DNA from: Lysobacteraceae bacterium | Lineage (GTDB): Bacteria; Pseudomonadota; Gammaproteobacteria; Xanthomonadales; Xanthomonadaceae | Assembly: GCA_023954075.1 (NCBI GenBank) | Contig: JAMLIV010000013.1 | Span: forward strand, 23,466 to 87,465 | DNA: 64,000 bases | Direction of reading: 5' to 3' | Shown: piece by piece, positions 37,284 through 47,969 of the stretch | How the letters are laid out: each line of letters opens with the position of its first letter | Position numbering within the stretch: position 1 is the stretch's first letter | The notes under the pieces: generated by a model | Told to the model about the DNA's origin: nothing | Database searches by the model: none | Seen by the model: the letters and a program-made list of their open reading frames with translations, nothing else | Program-made: the position numbers and the translations under genes

Positions 37284-39086
37284 TCAGCGCGGGTCGAACT
37301 CGAGTTCGTCGCCGATCAGGCCGCGGGCATCGACGGCCGGCAGGATGCGCCCGCCGCGGAATCGCGCCCAAGCCGGCGTGCGGATGATCTGGCCCAGCCC
37401 GTCGGATCGCAGGCGTCCGGTGGCCCCATCGAGCGAGGCGCGCGGGTCGCCTGCCAGGTGGTCGAGGTAGCCGATCAGGCGGAATGCATCCAGCCCGAAG
37501 GCGAACAGCCGCATCGCGCCGCCGTGCGCGGTATCAAGCCCGGCAAGCGATTCGTGCGCCGGGGTGCCCGCCACCTCGCCGAAGAGCCAGGGTGATTCGG
37601 TGAACTCGATGCCGTCCAGCTCCCGATCCAGGCGCGCGTTGCCGGCACCGGCGGTGATCTGCGAGGTGGCATAGATCGGCAGGTCGTAGATGCCGGCTAC
37701 CCGAAGCTGCGGCACCAGCAGCCGCGCCTGGTCGGCGCGGCCGGCGAAGAAGATGGCGTCGGCATCCAGCGCCAGCCGGTTTTCCTCGATCCGCGTGTCG
37801 CCATCGGCCGCGACGGCGCGCGCGCCCAGCTGCGGCAGCGCCGCCGCGATGGCGGGGCCATAGTTGGGGCTGTCCTCGGGAATCCGGACGGTGGCGGCGA
37901 CCTGTCCGCCGCGCTGCTCCATGCGTTGACCGAGCGCCGCGGCGGCGCGTTGCCCGTACTCGTCATCGCCACGGATCACCAGCACGCGCAGCCCCGCGCG
38001 GCGCGCGATGCGGTTGGCGGCGGCTACGCCCTCATCCTCGGGTGCCAACGCAAAGCTGAGGCTGCCCGGCGGCGGCGGCGCGGTGCTGCCGCGGTTGAGC
38101 GCCAGCATCGGGAGCGTTCCTTCGCGCTCTGCCTCGAACACCGCCGCCACCTCTTCTTTTCCGAGCGGACCGACGATGGCCTGGGCACCGTCGCGGCGGG
38201 CGGCCTGCAGCGCGGCGAGGGCGCTTTCAGCGTCGTTGCCGGTGGCATAGATGCGCACCTCGGGTCGGCTCCGGGTTTCCTCCAGATAGCCGGCGATGAA
38301 GCCGTCGCGCACCGCCTGCGCGGCGGCATCGATGCCGCTGCCCAGCGGCAGCAGCACGGCAATGCGGGCGTAGGGGCGATAGCCATCGCCATCGCTTTGC
38401 GCCAGCGCATCGGCGAGCGGATGCGGCAGCGGCAGGCCGCGCTTGGTCAGCGCCCGCGCCGCGTGCGGATACAGCGGGTGGCGGGCCTGCAGCGAGGCGG
38501 CACCGAAGGCCAGCGCCGCGTCATCCACGCGCGTAAGAAGATTCTGGATCTGCCGCGCGTTGACGCGGCGTTCGGCCACAGGCAGGCGTTCGCCCAGTTC
38601 GGCGCGCAGCAGCGCGGCCTGGAACCGGTTGCCGTCGGCCTCTTCGGCGCGTGCGGAAAGCTCCAGGCGGCGCAGCGCGTGGCGCTCGCCGACCTGCGGC
38701 CCGAGTTCTTCCAGCAGGCCGAGCGCGCGCGGCGCATCGCTGCGCGCGAGCGCGACTTCGACCTGCAGCAGCAGGAAGCGTTCGCGCGCGTCGGCGTCGA
38801 AGCGCCGCGCGGAGATGCCATCGAGCACCTTGCCGGCGCGCTCCAGGTCGCCCTCCTCGCGCCAGGCTTCGGCCGCCCGCAGGCGCAGTGCGTCGCGTTG
38901 GCTGCGGCTCCAGGCGGCGGCCTCCAGGAAGCCTTCGGCCGCGCGCGCGTACTCGCCGGCGGCAAAATCGCGCTCGGCGGCCTGCGCCGCATCGGGCATG
39001 GCACGGGTCGGAACGGAATCGCAGCCGGCCAGCGGCAGGGCGCAGGCCAGAAGCAGCGGGACGAGGCGCGTGAGGATTCGCGGCAT
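37284..39086 (-). CDS. lppC: Penicillin-binding protein activator LpoA/LppC-like lipoprotein
   Basis: 600 residues from ATG 39086. A lipoprotein signal [22 protein letters not shown] places the lipidated Cys at 22. The N-terminal half (about 30-240) is a helical TPR-like domain. The C-terminal half (about 265-590) is a periplasmic-binding-protein fold ([44 protein letters not shown]). LpoA activates the peptidoglycan synthase PBP1A from the outer membrane. Confidence 0.93.
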   Translation of the reverse strand: MPRILTRLVPLLLACALPLAGCDSVPTRAMPDAAQAAERDFAAGEYARAAEGFLEAAAWSRSQRDALRLRAAEAWREEGDLERAGKVLDGISARRFDADARERFLLLQVEVALARSDAPRALGLLEELGPQVGERHALRRLELSARAEEADGNRFQAALLRAELGERLPVAERRVNARQIQNLLTRVDDAALAFGAASLQARHPLYPHAARALTKRGLPLPHPLADALAQSDGDGYRPYARIAVLLPLGSGIDAAAQAVRDGFIAGYLEETRSRPEVRIYATGNDAESALAALQAARRDGAQAIVGPLGKEEVAAVFEAEREGTLPMLALNRGSTAPPPPGSLSFALAPEDEGVAAANRIARRAGLRVLVIRGDDEYGQRAAAALGQRMEQRGGQVAATVRIPEDSPNYGPAIAAALPQLGARAVAADGDTRIEENRLALDADAIFFAGRADQARLLVPQLRVAGIYDLPIYATSQITAGAGNARLDRELDGIEFTESPWLFGEVAGTPAHESLAGLDTAHGGAMRLFAFGLDAFRLIGYLDHLAGDPRASLDGATGRLRSDGLGQIIRTPAWARFRGGRILPAVDARGLIGDELEFDPR

Positions 39087-39190
39087 GGTGGCGTGGACGT
39101 CCTGAAGGCGAAGGTGGAATGATACCCAATCATTCCCGTGCGCCCCGATCATCGTCGGGGGCGTCATCCCTCGCCCCGCCAGGAGAGCCC

Positions 39191-40042
39191 ATGTCCCGCA
39201 CCACGCCGGGCCGTTTGCACGTCGTCGCTACCCCGATCGGCAACCTGGGTGACCTTTCACCGCGTGCGCTGGAGGTGCTGCGCAGCGTGGACAGGATCGC
39301 CGCCGAGGACACCCGACACACCCAGCAGCTTCTGGCCGCCTTCGGCGCGCGCGCCACCCTGGTGGCGCTGCACGAGCACAACGAGGCCGCGCAGTCGGCG
39401 CAGCTCGTGGCGCAGATGCTGTCAGGGGAAAACATCGCGCTGGTGTCCGATGCCGGCACGCCGCTGGTCTCGGACCCGGGATTCCGCCTCGTGCGCGCGG
39501 CGCGCGAGGCCGGCATCGCGGTGAGTCCGGTGCCGGGCCCCTGCGCCGCGATCGCGGCGCTGTCGGTGGCCGGCATCGCCAGCGACCGCTTCGCCTTCGA
39601 GGGCTTCCTTCCGAACAAAGCCGCCGCGCGCCGCGCGCGGCTGCAGGCGCTGGCGGCCGAGCCGCGCACCCTGATCTTCTACGAATCCAGCCACCGCATC
39701 GCCGAGACCCTGGCCGATGCGGCGCAGGCCTTCGGGCCGGAGCGGCATGCGGCGCTGGCGCGGGAATTGACCAAGCGTTTCGAGACCGTGCTCGACGGCA
39801 GCCTGCCGGCACTGGCGCAGCGCCTGGCCGAGGATGCCGACCAGAATCGCGGCGAGTTCGTGCTGATCGTGGAAGGCGCGCCCGGGGAGGACGGCGGCGA
39901 AGCGCTGGCGCTGGGCCGGCGCGCGTTCTCGCTGCTGCGCGAGCACCTGCCGCCATCGCAGGCGGCGCGTCTGGCGGCGGAGATCAGCGGCGCGCCGCGC
40001 AAGCGGCTGTACGCGCCCGAAGCGGTGCCCGACTCCGACTGA
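39191..40042 (+). CDS. rsmI: 16S rRNA 2'-O-ribose C1402 methyltransferase RsmI
   Basis: 283 residues from ATG 39191, with AGGAGA at 39181-39186. The tetrapyrrole-methylase fold is clear: VVATPIGNLGDLSPRALEVL, AAEDTRHTQQLL, LVSDAGTPLVSDPGFRLVRAA, VPGPCAAIAALSVAG and FYESSHRIAETL. It modifies C1402 in the ribosomal decoding centre, using SAM. It is divergent from lppC and convergent with ybaK. Confidence 0.96.
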   Translation: MSRTTPGRLHVVATPIGNLGDLSPRALEVLRSVDRIAAEDTRHTQQLLAAFGARATLVALHEHNEAAQSAQLVAQMLSGENIALVSDAGTPLVSDPGFRLVRAAREAGIAVSPVPGPCAAIAALSVAGIASDRFAFEGFLPNKAAARRARLQALAAEPRTLIFYESSHRIAETLADAAQAFGPERHAALARELTKRFETVLDGSLPALAQRLAEDADQNRGEFVLIVEGAPGEDGGEALALGRRAFSLLREHLPPSQAARLAAEISGAPRKRLYAPEAVPDSD

Positions 40043-40048
40043 ACCGGC

Positions 40049-40528
40049 TCAGGTTTCCGAGGTGATCGCGGCGACGGTGGCCGAGAGCAGTTCCATGATC
40101 GCCTGCGGTGCCACTTCGATCATCAGCCCGCGCTGGCCGCCGTTGCAGACAACGGTGGCGTGCGCCAGCGCGCTGGCATCGAGCGCGACCGGAACGCGCT
40201 TCCTGCGCCCGAACGGGCTGATGCCGCCGACGCGGTAGCCGGTGATGCGTTCGGCGTCGGCCGCCGGCAGCATCGCGGCGTGCTTGCCGCCCAGCGCCGC
40301 GGCGAGCTTCTTGAGGCTCAGCGCGTGGTCCACCGGCAGGATGGCGCAGACCGGCTTGCCGTCGAGCGCCACCATCAGGGTCTTGAACATCCGCGCCGGG
40401 TCCACGCCCAATGCCGCCGCCGCGTGCTGGCCGATATTGACGGCGGCGGGGTCGTAGGCGTAATCGTGCAGCCGGTAGGCAAGCTTCGTGGCGTCGAGCG
40501 CGCGGGTGGCTGGGGTGGCGTGGCTCAT
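40049..40528 (-). CDS. ybaK: Cys-tRNA(Pro) deacylase YbaK
   Basis: 159 residues from ATG 40528 (MSHATPATRALDATKLAY). It has the family YbaK/ProX fold with KTLMVALDGKPVCAILPVDHALSLKKLA, YRVGGISPFGRRKRVPVALDASA and CNGGQRGLMIEVAP. It hydrolyses cysteine mischarged onto tRNA(Pro). It lies just downstream of dxs on the same strand, with a 31-base gap. Confidence 0.94.
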   Translation of the reverse strand: MSHATPATRALDATKLAYRLHDYAYDPAAVNIGQHAAAALGVDPARMFKTLMVALDGKPVCAILPVDHALSLKKLAAALGGKHAAMLPAADAERITGYRVGGISPFGRRKRVPVALDASALAHATVVCNGGQRGLMIEVAPQAIMELLSATVAAITSET

Positions 40529-40559
40529 GCGGGAAGTGGCGGTCGCGTGCGCGACCGGA

Positions 40560-42464
40560 TCAGCCCGTGGCGCGCTGGCTGGCGAGCTGCGGCAGCTGGG
40601 GCCAGCGCTTCTGGATCGCGGACTGCACGCCGCTGGCGTCCAGCCCGCACTGGGCCAGCAGCTCTTCGCGGGTGGCGTGCTCCAGGAAAGCATCGGGCAG
40701 GCCGAGGTGCAGGGTCGGCGCGGCGATGCCGCGCTCGGCGAAGAACTCGGCCACGGCGCTGCCCGCGCCGCCGGCGATGGCGTTGTCCTCCAGCGTGACG
40801 AAGCCTTCGTGGTGGCGCGCCAGCTCCAGCAGGAGCTCGTGGTCGAGCGGTTTGACGAAGCGCATGTCGACCACGGTGAGGTCGAGCGCGCGGCCGGCGG
40901 CTTCGGCGGCCGGCAGCAGGGTGCCGAAGCTCAGGATCGCCAGCGCGCGGCCGCGCCGGCGCACGTCGGCCTGGCCGATCGGCAGCGGTTCGAGGCCGAT
41001 CTCCAGCGGCGTTCCCGGTCCGGTGCCGCGCGGATAGCGCACCGCCGCAGGACCGGGGTGCTGGAAACCGGTGCTGAGCAGGCGCCGGCACTGGTTCTCA
41101 TCCGACGGGGCCATCACCACCAGGTTCGGGATGCAGCGCAGGAAGGACAGGTCGAAGCTGCCGGCGTGGGTGGCGCCGTCCGGCCCGACCAGACCGGCGC
41201 GGTCGATGGCGAAGGTGACGTCGAGGTTCTGGATGGCGACGTCGTGCACCAGTTGGTCGTAGCCGCGCTGCAGGAAGGTGGAATAGATCGCCACGACCGG
41301 CTTGGCGCCCTCGCAGGCCATGCCGGCGGCGAGCGTGACCGCGTGCTGCTCGGCGATGGCCACGTCGAAGTAGCGCTCGGGGAACTCCTGCGAGAAGCGC
41401 ACCAGCCCCGAACCTTCGCGCATCGCCGGGGTGATGCCCATCAGGCGCGGATCGGCGGCGGCCATGTCGCAGAGCCAGTCGCCGAAGATTTCCGTGTAGG
41501 TGCGCTTGGCCGGCGGCGGCTTCTTCACCACGCCCACGCTGGGATCGAACGGGCCGACCGCGTGGTACTGGATCTGGTCGCCCTCGGCCGGGTCGTAGCC
41601 CTTGCCCTTGGTGGTGATGACGTGCAGCAGCTGCGGTCCCTTGAGTTCCTTGAGCGTCTTGAGCGTGGTGAGCAGCGTCGGCAGGTCGTGGCCGTCGATC
41701 GGCCCGGTGTAGTGGAAGCCCATTTCCTCGAACATCGTCGATGGCACGAACATGCCCTTCCAGTGGCCTTCCCAGCGCCGCATGAAGCGCGCCGGGCCGC
41801 CGCGCTTGTCGCCCAGCAGCCGCTTGCCGCCCTCGCGCAGCGCGTTGAGCGTGCGGTTGCCCGAGAGCCGCCCGAGCATCTTGGTGAGGCCGCCGACGTT
41901 TTCGGAGATCGACATCCGGTTGTCGTTGAGGACCACCAGGAGGTTGGGCTCGGATTCCATCCCGCCGGCGTGGTTGAGCGCCTCGAAGGCCATGCCGGCG
42001 GTCATTGCGCCGTCGCCGATCACCGCGACCACCTGGCGCGCATCGCCGCGCTGCCGCAGCGCGATCGCCATGCCCAGCGCGGCCGAGATCGATGTGGACG
42101 AGTGGCCCACGCCGAAGGTGTCGTAGGGGCTTTCCTCGCGCTTGGGGAAAGGTGCCACGCCGTCCTTCTGCTTGACGGTGTGGATGCTGTCGCGCCGCCC
42201 GGTGAGGATCTTGTGCGGATAGGTCTGGTGGCCCACGTCCCAGACGATGCGATCCTTGGGTGTGTCGTAGAGGTAGTGCAGGGCGCAGGTCAGCTCCACC
42301 ACGCCCAGCCCGGCACCGAAGTGCCCGCCGGCGCGCGCCACCGCGTCGATCAGGTGGCCGCGCAGTTCAGCGGCGATTTCAGGCAGTTCGGCCTCCGCGA
42401 ACTGGCGCAGGTCGGACGGGGAGGCAATGCGCGAAAGGCGCGGGTAGCGGGAAGGATCGATCAT
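40560..42464 (-). CDS. dxs: 1-Deoxy-D-xylulose-5-phosphate synthase
   Basis: 634 residues from ATG 42464 ([22 protein letters not shown]). The thiamine diphosphate motif [44 protein letters not shown] and the transketolase-like pyrimidine domain [20 protein letters not shown] are all present. It makes DXP from pyruvate and glyceraldehyde 3-phosphate, the first step of the MEP isoprenoid pathway. The frame extends upstream into the next gene's 3' region, which is non-coding there. Confidence 0.97.
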   Translation of the reverse strand: MIDPSRYPRLSRIASPSDLRQFAEAELPEIAAELRGHLIDAVARAGGHFGAGLGVVELTCALHYLYDTPKDRIVWDVGHQTYPHKILTGRRDSIHTVKQKDGVAPFPKREESPYDTFGVGHSSTSISAALGMAIALRQRGDARQVVAVIGDGAMTAGMAFEALNHAGGMESEPNLLVVLNDNRMSISENVGGLTKMLGRLSGNRTLNALREGGKRLLGDKRGGPARFMRRWEGHWKGMFVPSTMFEEMGFHYTGPIDGHDLPTLLTTLKTLKELKGPQLLHVITTKGKGYDPAEGDQIQYHAVGPFDPSVGVVKKPPPAKRTYTEIFGDWLCDMAAADPRLMGITPAMREGSGLVRFSQEFPERYFDVAIAEQHAVTLAAGMACEGAKPVVAIYSTFLQRGYDQLVHDVAIQNLDVTFAIDRAGLVGPDGATHAGSFDLSFLRCIPNLVVMAPSDENQCRRLLSTGFQHPGPAAVRYPRGTGPGTPLEIGLEPLPIGQADVRRRGRALAILSFGTLLPAAEAAGRALDLTVVDMRFVKPLDHELLLELARHHEGFVTLEDNAIAGGAGSAVAEFFAERGIAAPTLHLGLPDAFLEHATREELLAQCGLDASGVQSAIQKRWPQLPQLASQRATG

Positions 42465-42660
42465 CGGTCTGCCATGGCCCGCGGCGGCGCGGGCGCGAAA
42501 AACGCCGAGGCTGCGGCGCAGCCGTCCGGGCGGAAGTCGGATTGTCCCGCCCCGTCGTGGCCGGGGCAAGGCGGAAACGGGCAGGTGCGTGGCCTGTCGG
42601 GTGCCTTTGCGGGCAATCCAGACTCTGTGGAGCCCTCGTCCGAAGCGCCTGCAATGAGGT

Positions 42661-43740
42661 TCAGCGCGCTCCGCGCAGGCGCTCCAGCAGGCTCTTCTGC
42701 GGCGGCGCGACGGCCTCGGCGCTGGGCGCGGCCTCCACTTCCGCATGCCCTGAAACCAGGCTGGCGGCGATGAAGTCGTTGACTTCGGCCACCGTCACCC
42801 CGCTCTGCTCGGCCAGCTCGGACGGGGCCTGGAAGCCCTTCATCATCGCGGTGGCGATGCGGAAGTGCTTGGGAAACTCGCGCTCGATCTGCGGCCACTT
42901 GTTGAGGCGATAGCGCGCGCCGGGCGCGGCGTCCGCGATTTCCCCGCCGCTGCCGCCCAGCGCCGCCAGCCACAGCAGACGGCCGATCGGCTGCGCGTCG
43001 CCGATCTCGCGGCGCTGCGCGTCGAACTCGTCGGCCGGGACAGGCGTGATCGCACCGTTCCGAAGGACGGCCTGGGTGTGCGGCAGGTAGGGTTTGATCG
43101 CGCTGCCGCACAGAAAGACCTTCCGCGTCAGGTCGAACAGCAGCGGCGGCTGACCCGGGAGTTCGAGCTTGCGCGGGCCTTCGCCGGCGTTGCCTGACAG
43201 CATCAGGTCGATCAGGCGGCGCTCGACGGGTTTGGCCGGTGCCGAGGCGGCAGGTGCCGGCGGAGGTACGGGGGCAGGCGCTTCCGGCGCGGGGTGTGCG
43301 GCGGCAGGTACCGGGGTTGGTTCAGGCACTTTTGTCGCCGGCGGCACCGCGTCGCGCGCGGCCGGAGCGGATCGGGCCGCAGGGGGCGGCGCGCCCGCCG
43401 GCTCGGGTGCCGCAGGTGTCGGAGAGTGCGCGGCGGAGAGGCCGTGCAGCACGCGGCGCATGGCTTCCGGAGTGACCGGACGATGCAGGACATGATCGGC
43501 GTCCGCGGTTTCGCCGGCGGTGAGTGCGACGATGGCCTGGCCGGAGCTCTGCGCGCCCAGCCAGGTCATGTGTCCGTAGAGGGTGTCGACGTCGATCACC
43601 AGCACCCCGGCGCTGTCGGCGTCGCTGGCCAGGGCCCAGCGGTTGCCGCTGCGGCGGTTGATCTCCTGGAACAGGGCGGTGAGCTGTTCGGCGTCGGATG
43701 AGTCCATGCCGGTGAAGAACACCGAGGCGGGCTGGTTCAT
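42661..43740 (-). CDS. Unrecognised cytoplasmic protein with receiver-like N-terminus
   Basis: 359 residues from ATG 43740, with AGGGGAC just upstream. Residues 1-95 resemble a degenerate response-regulator receiver ([60 protein letters not shown]), without a clear phosphorylatable pattern. A long Pro/Ala linker runs from about 100 to 185. The C-terminal part ([29 protein letters not shown] ... [15 protein letters not shown] ... [11 protein letters not shown] ... [22 protein letters not shown]) looks like a conserved alpha/beta domain ending in a winged-helix-like segment. I cannot assign a function. It has no signal peptide or membrane helix. Confidence 0.75.
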   Translation of the reverse strand: MNQPASVFFTGMDSSDAEQLTALFQEINRRSGNRWALASDADSAGVLVIDVDTLYGHMTWLGAQSSGQAIVALTAGETADADHVLHRPVTPEAMRRVLHGLSAAHSPTPAAPEPAGAPPPAARSAPAARDAVPPATKVPEPTPVPAAAHPAPEAPAPVPPPAPAASAPAKPVERRLIDLMLSGNAGEGPRKLELPGQPPLLFDLTRKVFLCGSAIKPYLPHTQAVLRNGAITPVPADEFDAQRREIGDAQPIGRLLWLAALGGSGGEIADAAPGARYRLNKWPQIEREFPKHFRIATAMMKGFQAPSELAEQSGVTVAEVNDFIAASLVSGHAEVEAAPSAEAVAPPQKSLLERLRGAR

Positions 43741-43927
43741 GTTGTCCCCTGAGGCAAGCTGCGGTGCAGCGGGATTGGCCGCGTGGCCGGATGGTATGGC
43801 CGGGGCCACGGGCACCCTGTCGTGGCAGCGCAAGACTGGCGGCAAATTATTGGCGAGGCGGCGATTCGGGTCAATTTGATGGCGTGGCGGAAGCGGCGAT
43901 CTGCGCTCTTGCGCACGAAATGCGCCG

Positions 43928-44578
43928 CTACAGCGCGGCCAGCCGCTGTGCGCGGCGCGGCAGATGACTGCGCAGGAAATCCATCTGATCGGCCAGGATG
44001 TTGCGGTTGGAGAGGATCAGGTGTTCCACCCAGCTTGGCCGGTAGGGCACGGCCAGAAGCGGCATGTGCGCCTGTGCCGGCGTGCGCCCGCCCTTGCGGG
44101 TGTTGCACGACAGGCAGGCGGTGACGACGTTTTCCCAGATGTCACGCCCGCCCTGCGAGCGCGGCACGACGTGATCGCGGGTGAGCTGGTAGCGCGAGAA
44201 CTCCTGCCCGCAGTAGAGGCACAGGTGCGTGTCGCGGGCGAACAGCGCGGCGTTGTTGAGCGCCGGCGAGGGCGGTGCGGCACTCGCCCTCGCGTGGCCG
44301 CGCGCCGCGACGATGGGGTGCAGGTCCAGACGGCTCTGCTGCCCGGTGATGCGGTTGATGCCGCCGCGCAGGATGAAGCAGGGATCGCCGAGGGTCCAGG
44401 CGACCGCATCGCGGGCGTACAGGTGGGCGGCTTCGCGCCAGGTGATCCAATCGACGATGCGCCCGTAGGCATCGAGCGAGAGCACCCGCGGCAGGTTGCG
44501 CTCGCTGCCGGAAACCAGCCAGATCGCCGGACCGGCGGCGAGGACTGGTTCACATGACGAGGCGGGCAAGGTGGTCAT
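43928..44578 (-). CDS. HNH endonuclease family protein
   Basis: 216 residues from ATG 44578 (MTTLPASSCE). An in-frame ATG at 44593 is the alternative. The C-terminal half carries an HNH module with two zinc Cys pairs: C120-x2-C123 (CLYCGQEFSRYQLTRDHVVP), Asp135-His136, Asn150 and C155-x2-C158 (CLSCNTRKGG). The N-terminal 100 residues (RVLSLDAYGRIVDWITWREAAHLYARDAVAW) are typical of a chromosomal HNH family that is not tied to restriction or introns. Its role is unknown. I see no methylase or mobile element nearby. Confidence 0.88.
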   Translation of the reverse strand: MTTLPASSCEPVLAAGPAIWLVSGSERNLPRVLSLDAYGRIVDWITWREAAHLYARDAVAWTLGDPCFILRGGINRITGQQSRLDLHPIVAARGHARASAAPPSPALNNAALFARDTHLCLYCGQEFSRYQLTRDHVVPRSQGGRDIWENVVTACLSCNTRKGGRTPAQAHMPLLAVPYRPSWVEHLILSNRNILADQMDFLRSHLPRRAQRLAAL

Positions 44579-44733
44579 TGGAAGCCTGAGCATAAACCAC
44601 CCGGCCGGCACCGCGCACGCGCCGCGACGAGTCGCGGCCCCATCGCGACCAAGGTCGCTCCTGCGCGGCAGCATCACGCCCCGACGTGGGCATGATGGTT
44701 TTGTGGGAGCGGGCTTGCTCGCGATTTCTCTCG

Positions 44734-46521
44734 TCAGAACGCCTCTGCCTCCAGCGCCATCAGGTTCCCTGCGCCGCTGAGGATGGCGGCGGCGTGGGTC
44801 TGGGTGCGGGGCAGGATGCGCTGGAAGTAGAAGCGTGCGGTTTCGCGTTTGGCGGTCTTGAAGGCATCCGGGTGCGCGCCGGCGTCGGCCGTGGCCACGC
44901 TCCTGGCCCACCAGTAGGCCAGCACGACATAGCCCGAGTAGAACAGGTAATCGACCGAGGCCGCGCCGATCTCCTCCGGGTTCTGGCCCGCGCGCCGGCC
45001 GATTTCCAGGGTGAGCTGCTGCCAGTCCTGCGCCGCCTTGGCGAGCGGCGCGACGAATTCGGCCAGCGCGGTGTTCCGGGTTTGCGCGGTGCAGAACTCC
45101 ACGATCATCGTCAGCATGTGCTTGAGCCCCATGCCCTGGGTCTGAAGCGTCTTGCGCGCCAGCAGGTCGATGGCCTGGATGCCGGTGGTGCCTTCGTAGA
45201 TGGTGGTGATGCGCGCATCGCGCGCGAGCTGCTCCATGCCCTGTTCGCGGATGTAGCCGTGCCCGCCGAAGCACTGCAGCGCGTGGTAGGTGCCTTCCAC
45301 CGCCCATTCGGTCAGGCAGGCTTTGATGATCGGGGTGAGGAAGGAGAGCAGTTCATCGGCCTGCTTGCGCTCGGCGGCATCGCTGCTGCGTTCGATCACG
45401 TCGAGCAGGCTGGCCCCGTGCAGGGCGAGCGCGCGCGAGCCTTCCGACAGCGCCTTGCAGGTGAGCAGCATGCGGCGCACGTCGGGGTGTACCAGGATCG
45501 GATCGGCCGGTTTTTCGGGGAACTTCGGCCCGCCGAGCGCGCGCATCTGCAGGCGCTCCTTCGAATAGGCCAGCGCGCAGCGGTAGGCGCGATCCATCAG
45601 GCCCAGGCCCTGCAGGCCCACGCCCAGGCGCGCCGAGTTCATCATCGCGAACATCGCCATGAGGCCGCGGTGGGGTTCGCCGAGCAGCCAGCCCTGCGCG
45701 CCGTCGAAGTTCATCACGCAGGTGGCCGAGCCGTGGATGCCCATCTTGTGCTCGATCGAACCGCAGCGCACCGCGTTGGCCTCGCCAGCCACGCCGTCGC
45801 GGCCGGTCTTGCGCTTGGGCACGATGAAAAGCGAGATGCCCTTGGTGCCGGCCGGGGCATCGGGCAGGCGCGCCAGCACCAGGTGGACGATGTTGTCGGT
45901 GAGGTCGTGGTCGCCGCCGGTGATGAAGACCTTGGTGCCGGTGACCGCGAAGCTGCCGTCCTCGTGGGGTTCGGCGCGGGTCTTGAGCAGGCCCAGGTCC
46001 GAACCGCAGTGGGGTTCGGTCAGGCACATCGTGGCGCACCATTCGCCGCTCACGATGCGGTTGAGGAACACCTCCTTCTGCCAGTCGCTGCCGAAGTGCT
46101 TGAGCGCCTCGATCGCGCCGTGCGAGAGCAGCGGATAGTTGCCCCAGGCCAGGTTGGTCGCGTCCACCAGCTCCTTGATGACCGCGCCGAGGGTTTCCGG
46201 CAGGTTCTGGCCGCCGGCCGATTCGGGCGCGGTCAGGCCGCCCCAGCCATTCTCGACCCACTGCGCGTAGGCGGCCTTGAAGCCCTTGGGCGTGGTGACC
46301 GCGCCGGTGGCCGGATCGAAATGGCAGCCTTCGGCATCCGCACTCTGGTAGAGCGGGGCGAGCACGGTTTCAACGAAGCGCGCGCCCTCGTCGAGCACCG
46401 CATCGATCAGCTCGCGGGTGGCCGCGTCGCTGCCGGGCAGCCGGGCGTAGAGGGCGGGAACGTCGAGCACCTCGTGCAGCACGAAGCGGATGTCGGCGAG
46501 CGGGGCGGTGTAGGGATGCAT
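44734..46521 (-). CDS. Acyl-CoA dehydrogenase (long form, DmdC-like)
   Basis: 595 residues from ATG 46521 (AGGAG upstream). Acyl-CoA dehydrogenase domains in order: N-terminal helices, middle beta domain with CLTEPHCGSDLGLLKTRAE and FITGGDHDLTDNIVHLVLAR, and FAD-binding C-terminal helices with catalytic-base Glu443 in IYEGTTGIQA. The extra C-terminal domain (about 460-595) is typical of the 3-methylmercaptopropionyl-CoA dehydrogenase-like group, but most such proteins act on ordinary fatty acyl-CoAs. Substrate cannot be read from sequence. It lies downstream of the LEA-type lipoprotein gene. Confidence 0.93.
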   Translation of the reverse strand: MHPYTAPLADIRFVLHEVLDVPALYARLPGSDAATRELIDAVLDEGARFVETVLAPLYQSADAEGCHFDPATGAVTTPKGFKAAYAQWVENGWGGLTAPESAGGQNLPETLGAVIKELVDATNLAWGNYPLLSHGAIEALKHFGSDWQKEVFLNRIVSGEWCATMCLTEPHCGSDLGLLKTRAEPHEDGSFAVTGTKVFITGGDHDLTDNIVHLVLARLPDAPAGTKGISLFIVPKRKTGRDGVAGEANAVRCGSIEHKMGIHGSATCVMNFDGAQGWLLGEPHRGLMAMFAMMNSARLGVGLQGLGLMDRAYRCALAYSKERLQMRALGGPKFPEKPADPILVHPDVRRMLLTCKALSEGSRALALHGASLLDVIERSSDAAERKQADELLSFLTPIIKACLTEWAVEGTYHALQCFGGHGYIREQGMEQLARDARITTIYEGTTGIQAIDLLARKTLQTQGMGLKHMLTMIVEFCTAQTRNTALAEFVAPLAKAAQDWQQLTLEIGRRAGQNPEEIGAASVDYLFYSGYVVLAYWWARSVATADAGAHPDAFKTAKRETARFYFQRILPRTQTHAAAILSGAGNLMALEAEAF

Positions 46522-46545
46522 GGCGAAACTCCTGGTGGGGCCGGT

Positions 46546-47019
46546 TCAGCGCAGCACGCCGGGCAGGCCGGGCTGGGGCCAGAGCTGGCCTTCGAAAGTG
46601 AAGTCGTCGCGGCGCTTGTCCGGTGCCGTGCTGGTGAGGGTGCCGTTCAGCGCATAGGTGATGCTGCGGCCCGCGTCCAGCGCCGCCGACACGCGTGCGG
46701 CGGCGTCGGCGGAAGGCGTGAGGAGGAGCTCCTCGACCTCCGCATTCTGCGGGCCGATCGTCAGATCCGGCGCGAGCTGCAGGGTCGCCGCCTCCACACC
46801 ACCAACGCGCAGCCGCGCCGAAAGCGCGGAGACGGTGTGCGGCACGTTGCTGAAGCTCTGGATGCGAAGCTGCACGCGCCACTGGCCCTCGGCCGTGACG
46901 TGCAGCTCCTGGATGCTGGCCGTGGGCGGGAAGATGCGCTTGCGCGGGCCGCTCGAACAGGCGGCGAGGGTCAGTGCAAGCACCAGAACGGACATCAGGA
47001 ACGCGGCGTGGCGCAGCAT
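46546..47019 (-). CDS. LEA type 2 (WHy-like) lipoprotein
   Basis: 157 residues from ATG 47019. A lipoprotein signal (MLRHAAFLMSVLVLALTLAAC) puts the lipidated Cys at 21. The mature part is one beta-sandwich of the LEA-2/WHy type (ASIQELHVTAEGQWRVQLRIQSFSNVPHTVSALSARLRVGG). Such proteins are linked to stress or membrane protection, without a known reaction. It is 24 bases from the acyl-CoA dehydrogenase and divergent from the peptidase gene. Confidence 0.85.
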   Translation of the reverse strand: MLRHAAFLMSVLVLALTLAACSSGPRKRIFPPTASIQELHVTAEGQWRVQLRIQSFSNVPHTVSALSARLRVGGVEAATLQLAPDLTIGPQNAEVEELLLTPSADAAARVSAALDAGRSITYALNGTLTSTAPDKRRDDFTFEGQLWPQPGLPGVLR

Positions 47020-47174
47020 GCGCAAGACTCCGGGCGGATGAGCCTGCGATGATAGCCCGGAAGGCACGGGATGGGCCGGCGATCGCTCGTCGCTTCCGGC
47101 CGGATGCGACGGCCTGTTGTCGCTGTGGAACCTTGGCCTGCACCCGATCCGTCCTTCCGGGTTACCCTGATCGC

Positions 47175-47969
47175 ATGCGCGATGCCCCTCCGACGCTGAT
47201 CAACTTTGACCATCTGGAAGCGCTGCCCGCGGCGCTGGTGGCGGGGCGCGGGAGCGTCGGCGTGCGGGCGCTGGCGGGGGCGGACTGGCTGCTGCGGCGC
47301 AAGTCCGACGGCCGCTGGCTGGCGGTGGTGGCCGGTGCGCGGGTGCGCGCGCTGCGCCCGGGGGCGCTGCGCGCGGCGCGTGGCCGCATGGATGAGGCGC
47401 GTCTGGTCGAATGCCTTGCGCGCCCGCTTCGGCCCGGCGTACCGCGCACCCTGCCGCTGGCGCCGCTGCGCGCCCTGCTGGCGGGCCTGGGCGTCGATGC
47501 GGACTACGGCCGCACCCGCGGTCTTGCGCTGGTGCCCGAGCCTGCGCGGCTGGCGTTCGCCGGATTCGACCGCTACCGCCGTCCGCTCTGGCTGACCGCG
47601 GCCGCGGCGCGGGGCTGGAGCGCGATGCGCGCCGCGGCGCGGGACGAAGGCGTCGCGCTCGACGCCATTTCCGGCTACCGCAGCCACGCCTACCAGCTCG
47701 GCATCTTTCGCAGGAAGCTCGCGCGCGGACAGGCGCTCGAGGACATCCTCAGGGTCAACGCCGCGCCGGGCTACAGCGAACACCACGGCGGCGGCGCGCT
47801 GGACATCGGCACGCCCGGCGAACCGCCGGCGGAGGAGAGCTTCGAGGCCACGCCCGCCTTCGCCTGGCTCGTCGCCCACGCCGCGCGCTTCGGATTCACG
47901 ATGAGCTATCCGCGCGGCAACCCGCACGGCATCGTGTACGAGCCCTGGCACTGGTGCCTGAAGCGATGA
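47175..47969 (+). CDS. M15-family (VanY-type) D-Ala-D-Ala carboxypeptidase-like protein
   Basis: 264 residues from ATG 47175. The M15B active site is complete: SGYRSHAYQ (166-174), zinc-binding S201-x-H203-x2-G-x-A-x-D210 (SEHHGGGALD), and catalytic Glu256/His259 in EPWHW. About 130 N-terminal residues precede the peptidase domain. I see no signal peptide, which is odd for a peptidoglycan enzyme. The N-terminus may be mis-set, or the protein may work in the cytoplasm on imported muropeptides (inference). Its stop overlaps the mlaE-like start. Confidence 0.88.
   Translation: MRDAPPTLINFDHLEALPAALVAGRGSVGVRALAGADWLLRRKSDGRWLAVVAGARVRALRPGALRAARGRMDEARLVECLARPLRPGVPRTLPLAPLRALLAGLGVDADYGRTRGLALVPEPARLAFAGFDRYRRPLWLTAAAARGWSAMRAAARDEGVALDAISGYRSHAYQLGIFRRKLARGQALEDILRVNAAPGYSEHHGGGALDIGTPGEPPAEESFEATPAFAWLVAHAARFGFTMSYPRGNPHGIVYEPWHWCLKR

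Noticed and set aside
43928..44578. Homing or restriction HNH nuclease
   Set aside because: No intron, methylase or mobile context; family resemblance is to a stand-alone chromosomal HNH protein.
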